Below, piece after piece: positions 1 to 7,957 of a stretch of DNA of 64,000 bases. Location of the stretch: NCBI RefSeq assembly GCF_016101585.1, contig NZ_JACFQG010000001.1, positions 763,941-827,940 of the forward strand, in the 5' to 3' direction. The position numbers and the translations under genes were made by a program. This DNA comes from Bifidobacterium polysaccharolyticum (GTDB taxonomy: Bacteria; Actinomycetota; Actinomycetes; Actinomycetales; Bifidobacteriaceae). The notes under the pieces were generated by a model. The model did no database searches. It was not told where the DNA came from and saw only the letters and a program-made list of their open reading frames with translations. Each line of letters starts with the position of its first letter. The first letter of the stretch is position 1.

Positions 1-327
1 CATGAACCCTCCGCCGTGGATGTCGATGTAGACCGGGGTCACCTTGCCGTAGCGCAGCAGGGCATCATGAGGAAGGTAAAGATCCAGCTTGTGGGCGCGC
101 AGACCATCGTCCACATAGGCGATGTCGTTCAGGCAGTCCACCCCCTCGGGCACCTGCCAGTGACGGGAGCGGGGAGCATCCACGCGCCCGCTGGCCAGCC
201 GGGAGCCCAGAACGACCTGAGCCACATCCGGACTGCAGCCATCAAGATCGCCATCGACCTCGGTCCAGCCCTCTAAAAGTTCGCGTTCCTCATCGGTTAC
301 AGTCATCTTTGCATCTTTGCTCATCAT
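1..327 (-). CDS. alpha/beta hydrolase (esterase/lipase-like), N-terminal part only
   Basis: Reading leftward from 327 there is an uninterrupted frame of 109 codons that runs off the left edge. It opens with two adjacent ATG codons (325-327 and 322-324); a GAGGG-like stretch lies just upstream. The last visible residues read YIDIHGGGFM. HGGGF after a hydrophobic strand is the oxyanion-hole signature of the hormone-sensitive-lipase/carboxylesterase branch of alpha/beta hydrolases. The catalytic Ser, Asp and His would lie beyond the window. The preceding ~100 residues are an acidic N-terminal region with no membrane segment, so a cytoplasmic esterase is likely; the substrate is unknown. It is divergent from the DUF4391 gene. 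Confidence 0.75.
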   Translation of the reverse strand, partial: MMSKDAKMTVTDEERELLEGWTEVDGDLDGCSPDVAQVVLGSRLASGRVDAPRSRHWQVPEGVDCLNDIAYVDDGLRAHKLDLYLPHDALLRYGKVTPVYIDIHGGGFM

Positions 328-499
328 TCAGCCCTCATCACTCCAACCCACATATCTTGCGCATGTCTGCAGCTCGTTCAGCTCCCGCATCCGCTCTTCC
401 GGGTTTACAGCTAATATACATTGCCGGCAAACGGACACTCTTGCCTCTGATCGCGCTCCTGCCGGTAGAATAACGGAAACAGCGACAGAAAGGCCAAGG

Positions 500-1219
500 A
501 TGACAATCGCAACCTACGAAGGCGTGTCCGCGCTCTCCCTGGGCCTGCCACCCACCACCGCCATTCCAGCAGCCAAGGGTGAACTGCCCATAAGGGCCTT
601 CACCACGCGACCGCCCGTCTCCTCACGACTGCGTCAACACTTCTCCACCAGCGTCGACAAGATCGTCATGCTGGCCCTGCTGCGACCCGGGACCATTCCT
701 GTGAGGGACGGCGCGCACTGCCATGAGGTGCTGATCATGGCCATCGGGTTGAAGACCCCCAATGTGCCGGAGGACGTGCTGGAGCATATCGCCGCCATGC
801 GCTCCTCAGGCATGGTTTTCATCACCATTCACCAGGGTGAAAAGGGTCTCGTCTGCACGCCGGCCGTCCGCCGGGCCCTGCCCACCAAAGCCGGTCATGA
901 GACCAGGCATGCGCTCCACCTGGGCAGACCCCGTCCTGCTGATCAGACTAACTTGACCCTGGCCGGCGACGATATGGACCAGCTCTGGGACAGCCTCTGT
1001 GCCCAGGTGACCCTGGACCAGACCGACGGCAGAGATCTGGACAATCGACTCGCAGTCCGCGAGCGTATCGACCTGCTCAAGGCCCAGGAAGCCAAGTTGA
1101 CCGGAGACCACGGCCGGGCCAAAACCACCCAGAACCGCAACACAGCCTTCGCCAAACTCCAGAAAGTCCGCGCCGAACTAAAGCAACTTTCCGCCGATAA
1201 TCAGACGGCAGAGGATTAG
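500..1219 (+). CDS. DUF4391 domain-containing protein
   Basis: This 239-residue protein matches the DUF4391 family in overall shape: an N-terminal alpha/beta part with a 'VDKIVMLALLRP' strand, then a helical C-terminus rich in Lys, Gln and Arg that could form a coiled coil (about residues 185-230). I chose the ATG at 500 because AAGGCCAAGG lies directly upstream and the family begins close to this point; the frame is open back to 317 but that part looks non-coding. From family knowledge, DUF4391 genes often sit beside DNA methylases or SNF2-type helicases in restriction or defence loci. No such partner is present here, so it looks like an orphan. The biochemical function is unknown. Confidence 0.7.
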   Translation: MTIATYEGVSALSLGLPPTTAIPAAKGELPIRAFTTRPPVSSRLRQHFSTSVDKIVMLALLRPGTIPVRDGAHCHEVLIMAIGLKTPNVPEDVLEHIAAMRSSGMVFITIHQGEKGLVCTPAVRRALPTKAGHETRHALHLGRPRPADQTNLTLAGDDMDQLWDSLCAQVTLDQTDGRDLDNRLAVRERIDLLKAQEAKLTGDHGRAKTTQNRNTAFAKLQKVRAELKQLSADNQTAED

Positions 1220-1254
1220 AACACAGAGTTTAGTCGGGCCTAGTTCGACCTAGT

Positions 1255-2439
1255 TCATCCACCAAACTGACCAGAGGTCTCAGTATGGCCACTCAACTCG
1301 GCGCTTTCGTCGGGAATATCCTTGTAGGCCAGGTATTTGCGAAGTTCGAAGGCCGTGGCCAGAATGGGATAATCGCTCAGGCGACGGGGGTTGTAGCCTG
1401 TCTCTCTGGCCAGGGCATCCAACCGGTTCTGCATGGTGTTCTTGTGGATGAAAAGCTCCTGGGCGGCATGGGTGATGCTGCCATTGTGGCGGGTATAGGC
1501 GCTGAAAACACTCTCAAACCGATCGACACGATCCGGCGCCAGACCCGCAAAGACCTGATCCACAAAGGCCCGGCACTGCTCGTTGGACAGTGAGGTGATC
1601 AGCAGCCCCGCGCCCATCTGCTCGTACCGATAGCGCTGGTCATCGGCAGTGAACCCGGCCCAGCGCGCAGCGACGCAGGCCTGTCGGTAGCTGTGCCAGT
1701 ACTGGCCCGGATTCGCCTGAATCATTCCCGCACCCAGCACCACCTTGGAGCCTACTGCCTGACCAAGGGCCTTGCGCAGAGCAGTCACGAATTCATCAAG
1801 CTCGGCATCCCCCATCTGCGGCGCATAAATGCGAAAGTCTCTGGGACTTACAGCGAAGAGGGGAACGCCGAAGGACAGGCATGTCTGGCAGAGCCTCTCG
1901 TAGAGCCGATCCTGGTTGAGCCTTTCCAGCCGGATGCCTGGCGCTCGGCCGACCAGAGCCCGCCGTGGACCCGACAGATCCAGGTCGAGGGCCAGGGCCA
2001 GAGCGTTCATCAATTCGTCGTCCTTGTGCTCCAGGGTCAGCAGGTTGACCAGGTTGGTGGTCATGATCCGCCGGTTGAATCGGGCGATCTGCTCCATGTT
2101 GGCGCAGAGCATGAGCTCGGTCATGCGCTCGATGATCCCGCCCAGAGCGCCCACCTTGTTCACTGGTCCAGTGATTCCGATGACCGCCACCACCGCATCG
2201 TTGAGCACCACCGGCACGTTGACACCGTCACGGGCTCCCTGATAAGGATGTCGACAATCCACGGCAACGGTCTGGCAATCAACGGCCGCCTGACGGGCCG
2301 CGTCATGGAAGCTGCCTATGCGCGAAGCATCAGTGCTGGCCACCATAGTTCCTTCGGTGTCGAAAAAGTTGATGTTGTACTCGATTACATCCTTGAGATT
2401 GTCGACGATTGTCTGCGCCGTCGCAGGATCTATGGTCAT
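1255..2439 (-). CDS. CdaR/PucR-family sugar-diacid (glycerate) regulator
   Basis: A 394-residue transcriptional regulator. The N-terminal ~140 residues resemble the sugar-diacid recognition domain of CdaR (opening IDPATAQTIVDNLKDVIEYN). The C-terminus (about 325-380) carries the PucR-type helix-turn-helix with 'GSITHAAQELFIHKNTMQNR'. The start at 2439 is set by AGGGAGG six bases upstream; an ATG at 2460 overlaps this site and is less likely. In E. coli CdaR activates glucarate, galactarate and glycerate genes. Here the gene is divergent from a GntP permease and a glycerate kinase, so local control of glycerate or gluconate uptake is the natural inference. The effector is not shown by the sequence. 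Confidence 0.85.
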   Translation of the reverse strand: MTIDPATAQTIVDNLKDVIEYNINFFDTEGTMVASTDASRIGSFHDAARQAAVDCQTVAVDCRHPYQGARDGVNVPVVLNDAVVAVIGITGPVNKVGALGGIIERMTELMLCANMEQIARFNRRIMTTNLVNLLTLEHKDDELMNALALALDLDLSGPRRALVGRAPGIRLERLNQDRLYERLCQTCLSFGVPLFAVSPRDFRIYAPQMGDAELDEFVTALRKALGQAVGSKVVLGAGMIQANPGQYWHSYRQACVAARWAGFTADDQRYRYEQMGAGLLITSLSNEQCRAFVDQVFAGLAPDRVDRFESVFSAYTRHNGSITHAAQELFIHKNTMQNRLDALARETGYNPRRLSDYPILATAFELRKYLAYKDIPDESAELSGHTETSGQFGG

Positions 2440-2458
2440 GGCTTGCCTCCCTACGGAC

Positions 2459-2524
2459 ATGGTACATGAACCATTTTTGCCAACGCCATCCATCGCTTTT
2501 CGAGTATGGGAGCCCTGGCAAAAA
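2459..2524. promoter_or_regulatory. inverted repeats in the cdaR-gntP divergent region (candidate operator)
   Basis: Two inverted repeats lie between the regulator and the permease. ATGGT at 2459-2463 faces ACCAT at 2470-2474 with a 6-base spacer. TTTTTGCCA at 2474-2482 faces TGGCAAAAA at 2516-2524, a perfect 9-base match over a 33-base gap. Their position next to a divergent regulator gene suggests operator sites for the CdaR-like protein. The sequence itself shows only the symmetry. Confidence 0.35.
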
Positions 2525-2639
2525 GAGCGAAACAGAGCCACAATGGAAGTGCGAAAAATCATGGGACTGTTACTGGTCTGGCAGCTACGACGATGCCAAC
2601 ACTGGTCCCTGGCACAAGTTACGGATCAAAGGAACTGAC

Positions 2640-3938
2640 ATGGACATTACCCTGTCATGGTGGGCCGCCCTACTGGGCCTGGCCCTGGCCATTATCCTCA
2701 TTCTCAAGAAGCTCAACACCACCTACGCACTCATGCTGGGAGCCATCGTAGGATGCCTAATCGGTGGCGCCTCCCTGGGCCAGACCGTCAATATCGTGGT
2801 GGCCGGCTCCCAGAGCGTCATGGGCACGGTTATCCGGGTCCTGGCTGCAGGAGTGCTGGCGGGAGTCATGATGGAGTCCGGCGCGGCCAACCGGATAGCT
2901 CGAGCCATAGTGGACGGCCTGGGCGAGCGCATGGCCATCCTCTCCCTGGCCCTGGCCACCATGATCATCTGCGCCGTCGGGGTCTTCATTCCTGTTGCCG
3001 TTCTGATTGTGGCACCCATCGCCATCGAGGTCGGCAGCCGGCTCAAGATCTCCAAGCTGGCTTTGCTGATCGCCCTGTCTGGCGGAGGCAAGGCCGGCAA
3101 CATCATCTCCCCCAATCCCAACACCATCGCGGTGGCCTCAGGGTTCCACATACAGCCCTCGGCTGTCATGATCGGCAGCTTCATCCCGGCTCTATGCGGA
3201 CTGGCCATGGCCGTCCTGCTGGCCACCATCATGCAGCATCGCGGGCGGATCGTCACCATGGACGACCTGGGCGAGGATGCGGCTAAAGCCTCCAAGGACA
3301 AGGACCTGCCCTCCTTGGGACGCTCACTGGTGGCCCCTATCACCGCCGTGGTCCTGCTCCTGCTCAACCCCGTGGGTTCCATTCTGCACATCGGCCTGCT
3401 GGAGCGGTTCCAAGTGGATGCCATGTACATCCTGCCCCTGGCATCCATCCTAGGCCTGCTGGCCATGGGGCAAGGCGGCAAAATCCTCACATACACCAGC
3501 GCCGGTCTGCAGCGCATGGTTGATGTGGTCCTCATCCTGATCGGAGCCGGAGCCCTGGGCGGGCTGATCACCAGCTCCGACCTGCCCAAGCAGATCGTCA
3601 ACCTCATCCATGCCATGGGCGTGCCCGGATCCATGCTGGCCCCCATCGCCGGTATCCTCATGGCCGCCGCCACGGCCTCCACATCCACGGGCGTCATCCT
3701 GGGCAGCAGCTCATTCGGCAAGTCCATCCTGGCCTTTGGCACCTCGGGGGTAGCTGCCGCCGTCACCATGCAGGCGGGCGCCACGGTCATCGACCAGCTG
3801 CCCCACGGCAACTACTTCCACGTCACCGCCAAGTCCATCAACATGACCCTGGGCGAGCGGATGAAGGTCGTCCCCTTTGAGTTCCTGGTAGGCCTGACCA
3901 TGACCCTGGTGGCCATGCTGGTCTATCTGGTCTTCTGA
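2640..3938 (+). CDS. GntP-family gluconate/glycerate:H+ symporter
   Basis: A 432-residue, strongly hydrophobic protein with about 12 membrane segments spread along its length, close to the usual 440-450 residues of GntP permeases. Family-like stretches include 'GGGKAGNIISPNPNTIAVA' near residue 150 and the conserved 'ATASTSTGVILGSSSFG' near 350. The ATG at 2640 is preceded by AAAGGA; the longer open frame back to 2409 overlaps the divergent regulator and is not needed. It lies 27 bases ahead of the glycerate kinase, so the two are probably co-transcribed, importing and then phosphorylating the same substrate. Whether the substrate is glycerate, gluconate or another aldonate cannot be told from sequence alone. 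Confidence 0.85.
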   Translation: MDITLSWWAALLGLALAIILILKKLNTTYALMLGAIVGCLIGGASLGQTVNIVVAGSQSVMGTVIRVLAAGVLAGVMMESGAANRIARAIVDGLGERMAILSLALATMIICAVGVFIPVAVLIVAPIAIEVGSRLKISKLALLIALSGGGKAGNIISPNPNTIAVASGFHIQPSAVMIGSFIPALCGLAMAVLLATIMQHRGRIVTMDDLGEDAAKASKDKDLPSLGRSLVAPITAVVLLLLNPVGSILHIGLLERFQVDAMYILPLASILGLLAMGQGGKILTYTSAGLQRMVDVVLILIGAGALGGLITSSDLPKQIVNLIHAMGVPGSMLAPIAGILMAAATASTSTGVILGSSSFGKSILAFGTSGVAAAVTMQAGATVIDQLPHGNYFHVTAKSINMTLGERMKVVPFEFLVGLTMTLVAMLVYLVF

Positions 3939-3965
3939 GTCGACGAGTCAGGAAAGGTAACAACC

Positions 3966-5096
3966 ATGAAAATCATCATTGCACCCGACTCCTTCAAGGG
4001 CAGCCTGACCGCCAAGGAGGCTGCAAAAGCCATCGAACGCGGATTGCAACGCAGCCCCCTCAAGGCCGAAATGGTCCTGGTGCCCATGGCCGACGGCGGC
4101 GAGGGCACGGTCCAGTCCCTGGTCGATGCCACCGGAGGCCATATGATCCAGACCCAAGTCACCGGACCCCTGGGCCAGACCGTGGACGCCAGCTACGGCA
4201 TCCTGGGCGACGGACGGACGGCCGCCATCGAGATGGCTGCGGCCAGCGGCATCCAGTTCGTCGACGAACAGACCCGAGATCCACTGGTCACCACCACCTA
4301 TGGTACGGGCGAACTGATCAGCAAAGCCCTGGACCAGGGCGCGCAGGAGATCATCGTAGGCCTCGGCGGTTCGGCCACCAACGACGGCGGTGCCGGCATG
4401 GCCCAGGCCCTGGGTGCCCGGCTGCTGGATGCTGACGGACGGGAATTGAGTCAGGGAGGAGCTGCACTGGCTCGACTGGACCGAATCGACGTCTCCGGGT
4501 TGGATCCCAGGCTTGCAAGCACCCGCATTCGTCTGGCCTCGGACGTGACCAACCCCCTGACCGGTCCCGAAGGAGCCTCTGCCGTCTTCGGGCCGCAAAA
4601 GGGGGCGGACCCATCCATGGTGGCCACCCTGGATGCGGCCCTGGGCCACTATGCAGCCGTCATCCGCAAGGACCTGCACCGGGAGGTGGAGACCAAACCG
4701 GGGGCAGGGGCCGCCGGAGGTCTGGGCGCAGGATTCCTGGCCTTCACCCCGGCCGTTATGGCCTCAGGCGTCAATATTGTCGTAGAGACCACACGCCTTA
4801 AGGAGCTGGCCCGCGGCGCCGACCTCTGCTTCACCGGCGAGGGCGGCATCGACTTCCAGACCGGTTTCGGCAAGACCCCCATGGGCACAGCCCAGGCCGT
4901 CAAGGAGTCCTCCCCCGGCTGCAAGGTCATCGCCCTGGCAGGGAACGTGGGTGCAGGTACCGAAGAGCTCTACAAGGTGGGCATCGATGCCATCTTCAGC
5001 ATCAGCCCCGGGGCCGTCAGCCTTGAGGAGGCCATGGCCAAAGCCGCCGACAACCTTGCCGCAGTGGCCGAGAACATTGGCAGACTCCTGGCCTGA
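3966..5096 (+). CDS. glycerate 2-kinase (GarK/GlxK type)
   Basis: A 376-residue cytoplasmic kinase of the GarK/GlxK family, which converts D-glycerate plus ATP to 2-phosphoglycerate and so feeds glycolysis. The N-terminus 'MKIIIAPDSFKGSLTAKEAA' is the family signature. A glycine-rich loop 'GLGGSATNDGGAGMAQALGA' lies near residues 133-152, and 'PGAGAAGGLGAGFLAF' and 'FTGEGGIDFQTGFGKTP' follow in the C-terminal half. Length is normal. AGGAAAGG lies upstream of the ATG. It follows the GntP permease by 27 bases and, with the divergent CdaR-like regulator, makes a three-gene glycerate module. Confidence 0.92.
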   Translation: MKIIIAPDSFKGSLTAKEAAKAIERGLQRSPLKAEMVLVPMADGGEGTVQSLVDATGGHMIQTQVTGPLGQTVDASYGILGDGRTAAIEMAAASGIQFVDEQTRDPLVTTTYGTGELISKALDQGAQEIIVGLGGSATNDGGAGMAQALGARLLDADGRELSQGGAALARLDRIDVSGLDPRLASTRIRLASDVTNPLTGPEGASAVFGPQKGADPSMVATLDAALGHYAAVIRKDLHREVETKPGAGAAGGLGAGFLAFTPAVMASGVNIVVETTRLKELARGADLCFTGEGGIDFQTGFGKTPMGTAQAVKESSPGCKVIALAGNVGAGTEELYKVGIDAIFSISPGAVSLEEAMAKAADNLAAVAENIGRLLA

Positions 5097-5124
5097 TCCG
5101 GCTCTCGGATCAGCAGAACACAAA

Positions 5125-5159
5125 AGGGGCTCCGGATGCCTTGCGCACCCTGAGCCCCT
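5125..5159 (-). terminator. intrinsic terminator, adh side
   Basis: AGGGGCTC (5125-5132) pairs with GAGCCCCT (5152-5159) across a ~19-base loop. Read on the minus strand the stem is followed by TTTTGTG, so it should end transcription of the alcohol dehydrogenase gene. It lies just past the glycerate kinase stop, so it may also act on the plus strand, but no T-run follows on that side. Confidence 0.6.
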
Positions 5160-5231
5160 GGTAATCAGAACCCCTGTCAGAACTCCTGTTCGGCACAATC
5201 ATCAGCAGTAATGCCGGACAGTTGGAAGGGA

Positions 5232-6350
5232 TCAGTCGAATTCGGTGATGACTGAACGGATGACCTCACCGTTGACCAGCTGCTTGTAGGCCTCGTCAAT
5301 CTGGCTCAGCTTGATGTGCTGGCTGACGATGTCATGCATATTCAGCCGTCCGTCCACAGCGAAGTCAGCATACATAGGGATGTCGTGCTTGATGTTGGTG
5401 GAGCCCATCCAGACACCCTTGAAGCCGCGCTGGTGGACCAGCAGGTCAGCCGGGTTGATCTCCAGGGAGACCGTGGCATCCGGCTTGGTCAGGCCGATCG
5501 GGTAGGCGGTGCCGCCCACGCCCAGCATGTCCCAGGCCTGCTTCATGGTGACGGGCAGACCGATGGCCTCGAAGGCCTGGTCCACGCCGCCGTCGGTCAG
5601 CTCGCGCACCTTGGCCACAGGATCCTCGTTCTTGGAGTTGATGACGTCGGTGGCGCCGAACTTGCGGGCGAACTCCAGCTTGTTGTCCAGCAGGTCGATG
5701 GCGATGATCCGCTTGGCGCCGCAAATCCGGGCTCCCGAGATGATGTTCAGGCCGATGCCACCGGTGCCGATGACGGCCACGGTGTCGCCGGGACGCACAT
5801 GTGCGGTGTTGATGGCCGCTCCGGCTCCGGTGATGGTGGCGCATCCGATGCAGGCGGCCTCATCCCACTTGACCTGGTTGTTGACCACAGCCAGCTGGTT
5901 CTCGTGAATCAGGGCCTTCTCGGCGAAGCCGCCGGTGCCGAAGGCCTGGGTGATGGGCCGACCGTCTGGGAAGGAAAGACGGGGCTTCTCGCCCGCACCG
6001 CGCACGCACTCCTGCTGCTGGGTGCAGGATTGGGGCTGGCCCTTGAGGCAGTTGGCGCAGTGTCCGCAGACCTGCTCCAGGGAGGCCACCACGTGGTCGC
6101 CCACCTTGATGCCGGACACCTCGGGGCCCACAGCCTCGACGATGCCCGAGATCTCATGGCCTATCACAGCCGGGAAGGGGAAGAACTTGTCGTCATCCTC
6201 GACCAGATGCAGATCCGAATGGCACAGACCCGAGGCCTGCACGTCCACCAGGACCTCCGCGCCAATGGGGTCATCAATGATGATCTCCTCGGGCTGGGCA
6301 AACCCCTTGCCGATGCCGTAAGCAATCGACGCCTTGATCTTCTGAGGCAT
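5232..6350 (-). CDS. zinc-dependent alcohol dehydrogenase, NAD(P)-dependent
   Basis: A 372-residue medium-chain dehydrogenase. Catalytic zinc ligands are visible as Cys in 'SGLCHSDLH' and His-Glu in 'VIGHE'. The structural zinc lobe is 'CGHCANCLKGQPQSC', four cysteines spaced C-x2-C-x2-C-x7-C. The nucleotide fold carries 'GTGGIGLN'. The insertion around 'FGTGGFAEKALIHENQ' is typical of the class III/NDMA-type branch. The ATG at 6350 has AGGAG seven bases upstream. In a heterofermentative actinobacterium it probably reduces acetaldehyde or another aldehyde to balance NADH, but the substrate is not fixed by sequence. It stands alone, ending in a hairpin terminator. Confidence 0.88.
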   Translation of the reverse strand: MPQKIKASIAYGIGKGFAQPEEIIIDDPIGAEVLVDVQASGLCHSDLHLVEDDDKFFPFPAVIGHEISGIVEAVGPEVSGIKVGDHVVASLEQVCGHCANCLKGQPQSCTQQQECVRGAGEKPRLSFPDGRPITQAFGTGGFAEKALIHENQLAVVNNQVKWDEAACIGCATITGAGAAINTAHVRPGDTVAVIGTGGIGLNIISGARICGAKRIIAIDLLDNKLEFARKFGATDVINSKNEDPVAKVRELTDGGVDQAFEAIGLPVTMKQAWDMLGVGGTAYPIGLTKPDATVSLEINPADLLVHQRGFKGVWMGSTNIKHDIPMYADFAVDGRLNMHDIVSQHIKLSQIDEAYKQLVNGEVIRSVITEFD

Positions 6351-6575
6351 AAACCATCTCCTAATCACCATGCCGCCACCGGCCTCATGCCAGGCAGGGC
6401 AAAAACAACGTTGAATATTCCGCTGTGACCACGGCCATCCTCAATGTATGCACCGCTGCCGCAGACCACCTTCATGCTAGCAGGAAAGAGAGGCCAATCA
6501 GCATTTAGACTGGCCCGGGGAAAGGCCTCCGGCGTTTCCTCGACGGGGACTCCAGGCATCCATAGAATGGGTTTC

Positions 6576-7259
6576 ATGTGTGGACGATTCGCGGCCGACC
6601 TGGACTACTCCAGCCTGGCCCAACACTACGGTGCCCGGCAAGCTTCGGGACTGCCCGAGCCCTCCTGGAACATCAGCCCCGGATCGGTCATAGCCCTGGT
6701 GGCCCAGGACCGACATGGGCAACGGCACCTGCATCCGGCCCGCTGGAACCTGGTCCCATCCTGGTCCGAAAGCGACCAGATGGCCTACCCCACCCACAAC
6801 GCGCGGGTGGAGAGCGCCCTGACCAAGCGGACCTACGCGGACTCGGCCAAAAGTCAGAGGGCCATCATTCCGGCAAGCGGCTACTACGAGTGGACACCTG
6901 ACCACCAGCCCTACTACTTCCAGGCCCCCGACGGCCACACGCTGAATATCGCAGGACTCTACTCCTGGTGGCGTGCCAGACCTGGCCAACCCTGGCTGCT
7001 GACGGCCACCATCCTGACGACGCAAGCCACCCCGGAGGCCGCCCGGGTGCACGACCGGATGCCCCTGCTGATCACTGACGAGAGCCTGGACTCATGGCTG
7101 GACCCAAGCGTGAACGGCAGGGCGGTTCTGCCCAAGGCTGTGGAACCCGGCCGTCATGCCTCTGAAGGATTGACCATGCACCCGGTGGCGCCCTTGAAAG
7201 GTGACGGTCCGGAGCTGACCGAGGAAATGGCCCTGGACCAGAGGGTCAAGAGAATTTAG
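6576..7259 (+). CDS. SRAP-domain abasic-site DNA-protein crosslink protein (YedK/HMCES family)
   Basis: A 227-residue single-domain SRAP protein. The family needs Cys2 to be exposed after removal of Met1 so that it can form a thiazolidine crosslink with an abasic site in single-stranded DNA. That rule picks the ATG at 6576, giving MCGRF; an in-frame ATG three codons earlier would bury the cysteine. Other conserved residues are visible: Asn in 'THNARVES', Glu in 'ASGYYEW' and His in 'VHDRMPLLI'. It protects abasic sites during replication. It converges with def, with only 14 bases between the two stops. No LexA-box-like site was identified. Confidence 0.9.
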   Translation: MCGRFAADLDYSSLAQHYGARQASGLPEPSWNISPGSVIALVAQDRHGQRHLHPARWNLVPSWSESDQMAYPTHNARVESALTKRTYADSAKSQRAIIPASGYYEWTPDHQPYYFQAPDGHTLNIAGLYSWWRARPGQPWLLTATILTTQATPEAARVHDRMPLLITDESLDSWLDPSVNGRAVLPKAVEPGRHASEGLTMHPVAPLKGDGPELTEEMALDQRVKRI

Positions 7260-7273
7260 AGGGTTCGCAGGAT

Positions 7274-7927
7274 TCAGATGGTGAAGCCCAGCTCCCTTGC
7301 CGCCTCGGTGGGGACCGGGTCGTAGGCCCAATACTCGCTCAGGTTGTCGTCGGAGGACAGGCTGCGAATCTCGGCCTTGTCGATGTAGACCTCGCCCGAC
7401 AGATGGTCGGTCTCATGCTGGAAGATGCGGGCCGGCCAGCCGTGCATGCGCTGGCGGTGCTTGCGCCCGGAACGGTCCTCCCAACTGGCCGTGATGTCCA
7501 GCCAGCGCCGCCGAACCGCTTGGAATCCTTCCAGGGACAGACACCCCTCGTAGAAGGCCGCGGTCTCCTGCCCGATAGGCTCATAGGAGGGGTTGATGAT
7601 GACCCTGAAGGGCAGTTCGTCGATCTGACGCGGATCATCCTCGTCGTCGCGGACATGATCCTCTATGACGGCGATTGCCAGGCCCAGGCCCACCTGAGGT
7701 GCCGCCAACCCCACGCCCGGTGCCTCAAGCATGGTGGCCCGCATGGCCTTGAGCAGCCTGTTCAGAGTCTTGGCTGCCAGTTGACCCTTGTAGGGCTTGG
7801 CCTGCCGGCGAAGTACGGGCTCGCCCATCTGCACAATAGGCAGGAGCTCTTCTTTGCCGGCCTCGGCCAGCATGGATTCCACCCGGTGGTTGAGATCGGC
7901 GTCGAAGGCCGCCGTTCTGCCGAACAT
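7274..7927 (-). CDS. def: peptide deformylase
   Basis: A 217-residue metal hydrolase that removes the formyl group from nascent N-termini. All three deformylase motifs are present: 'GVGLAAPQVG' (motif I), 'EGCLS' with the metal-binding Cys (motif II) and 'HETDH' with the two metal-binding His and catalytic Glu (motif III). The N-terminal ~30 residues before 'LPIVQMGEPVLRR' extend beyond the E. coli enzyme, as is common in actinobacteria. The start at 7927 has AGGAAAGG upstream. It follows glmM by 30 bases on the same strand and probably shares its transcript. Confidence 0.95.
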   Translation of the reverse strand: MFGRTAAFDADLNHRVESMLAEAGKEELLPIVQMGEPVLRRQAKPYKGQLAAKTLNRLLKAMRATMLEAPGVGLAAPQVGLGLAIAVIEDHVRDDEDDPRQIDELPFRVIINPSYEPIGQETAAFYEGCLSLEGFQAVRRRWLDITASWEDRSGRKHRQRMHGWPARIFQHETDHLSGEVYIDKAEIRSLSSDDNLSEYWAYDPVPTEAARELGFTI

Positions 7928-7957
7928 GGATGATTCCGCCTTTCCTGGGTCGTCGGT

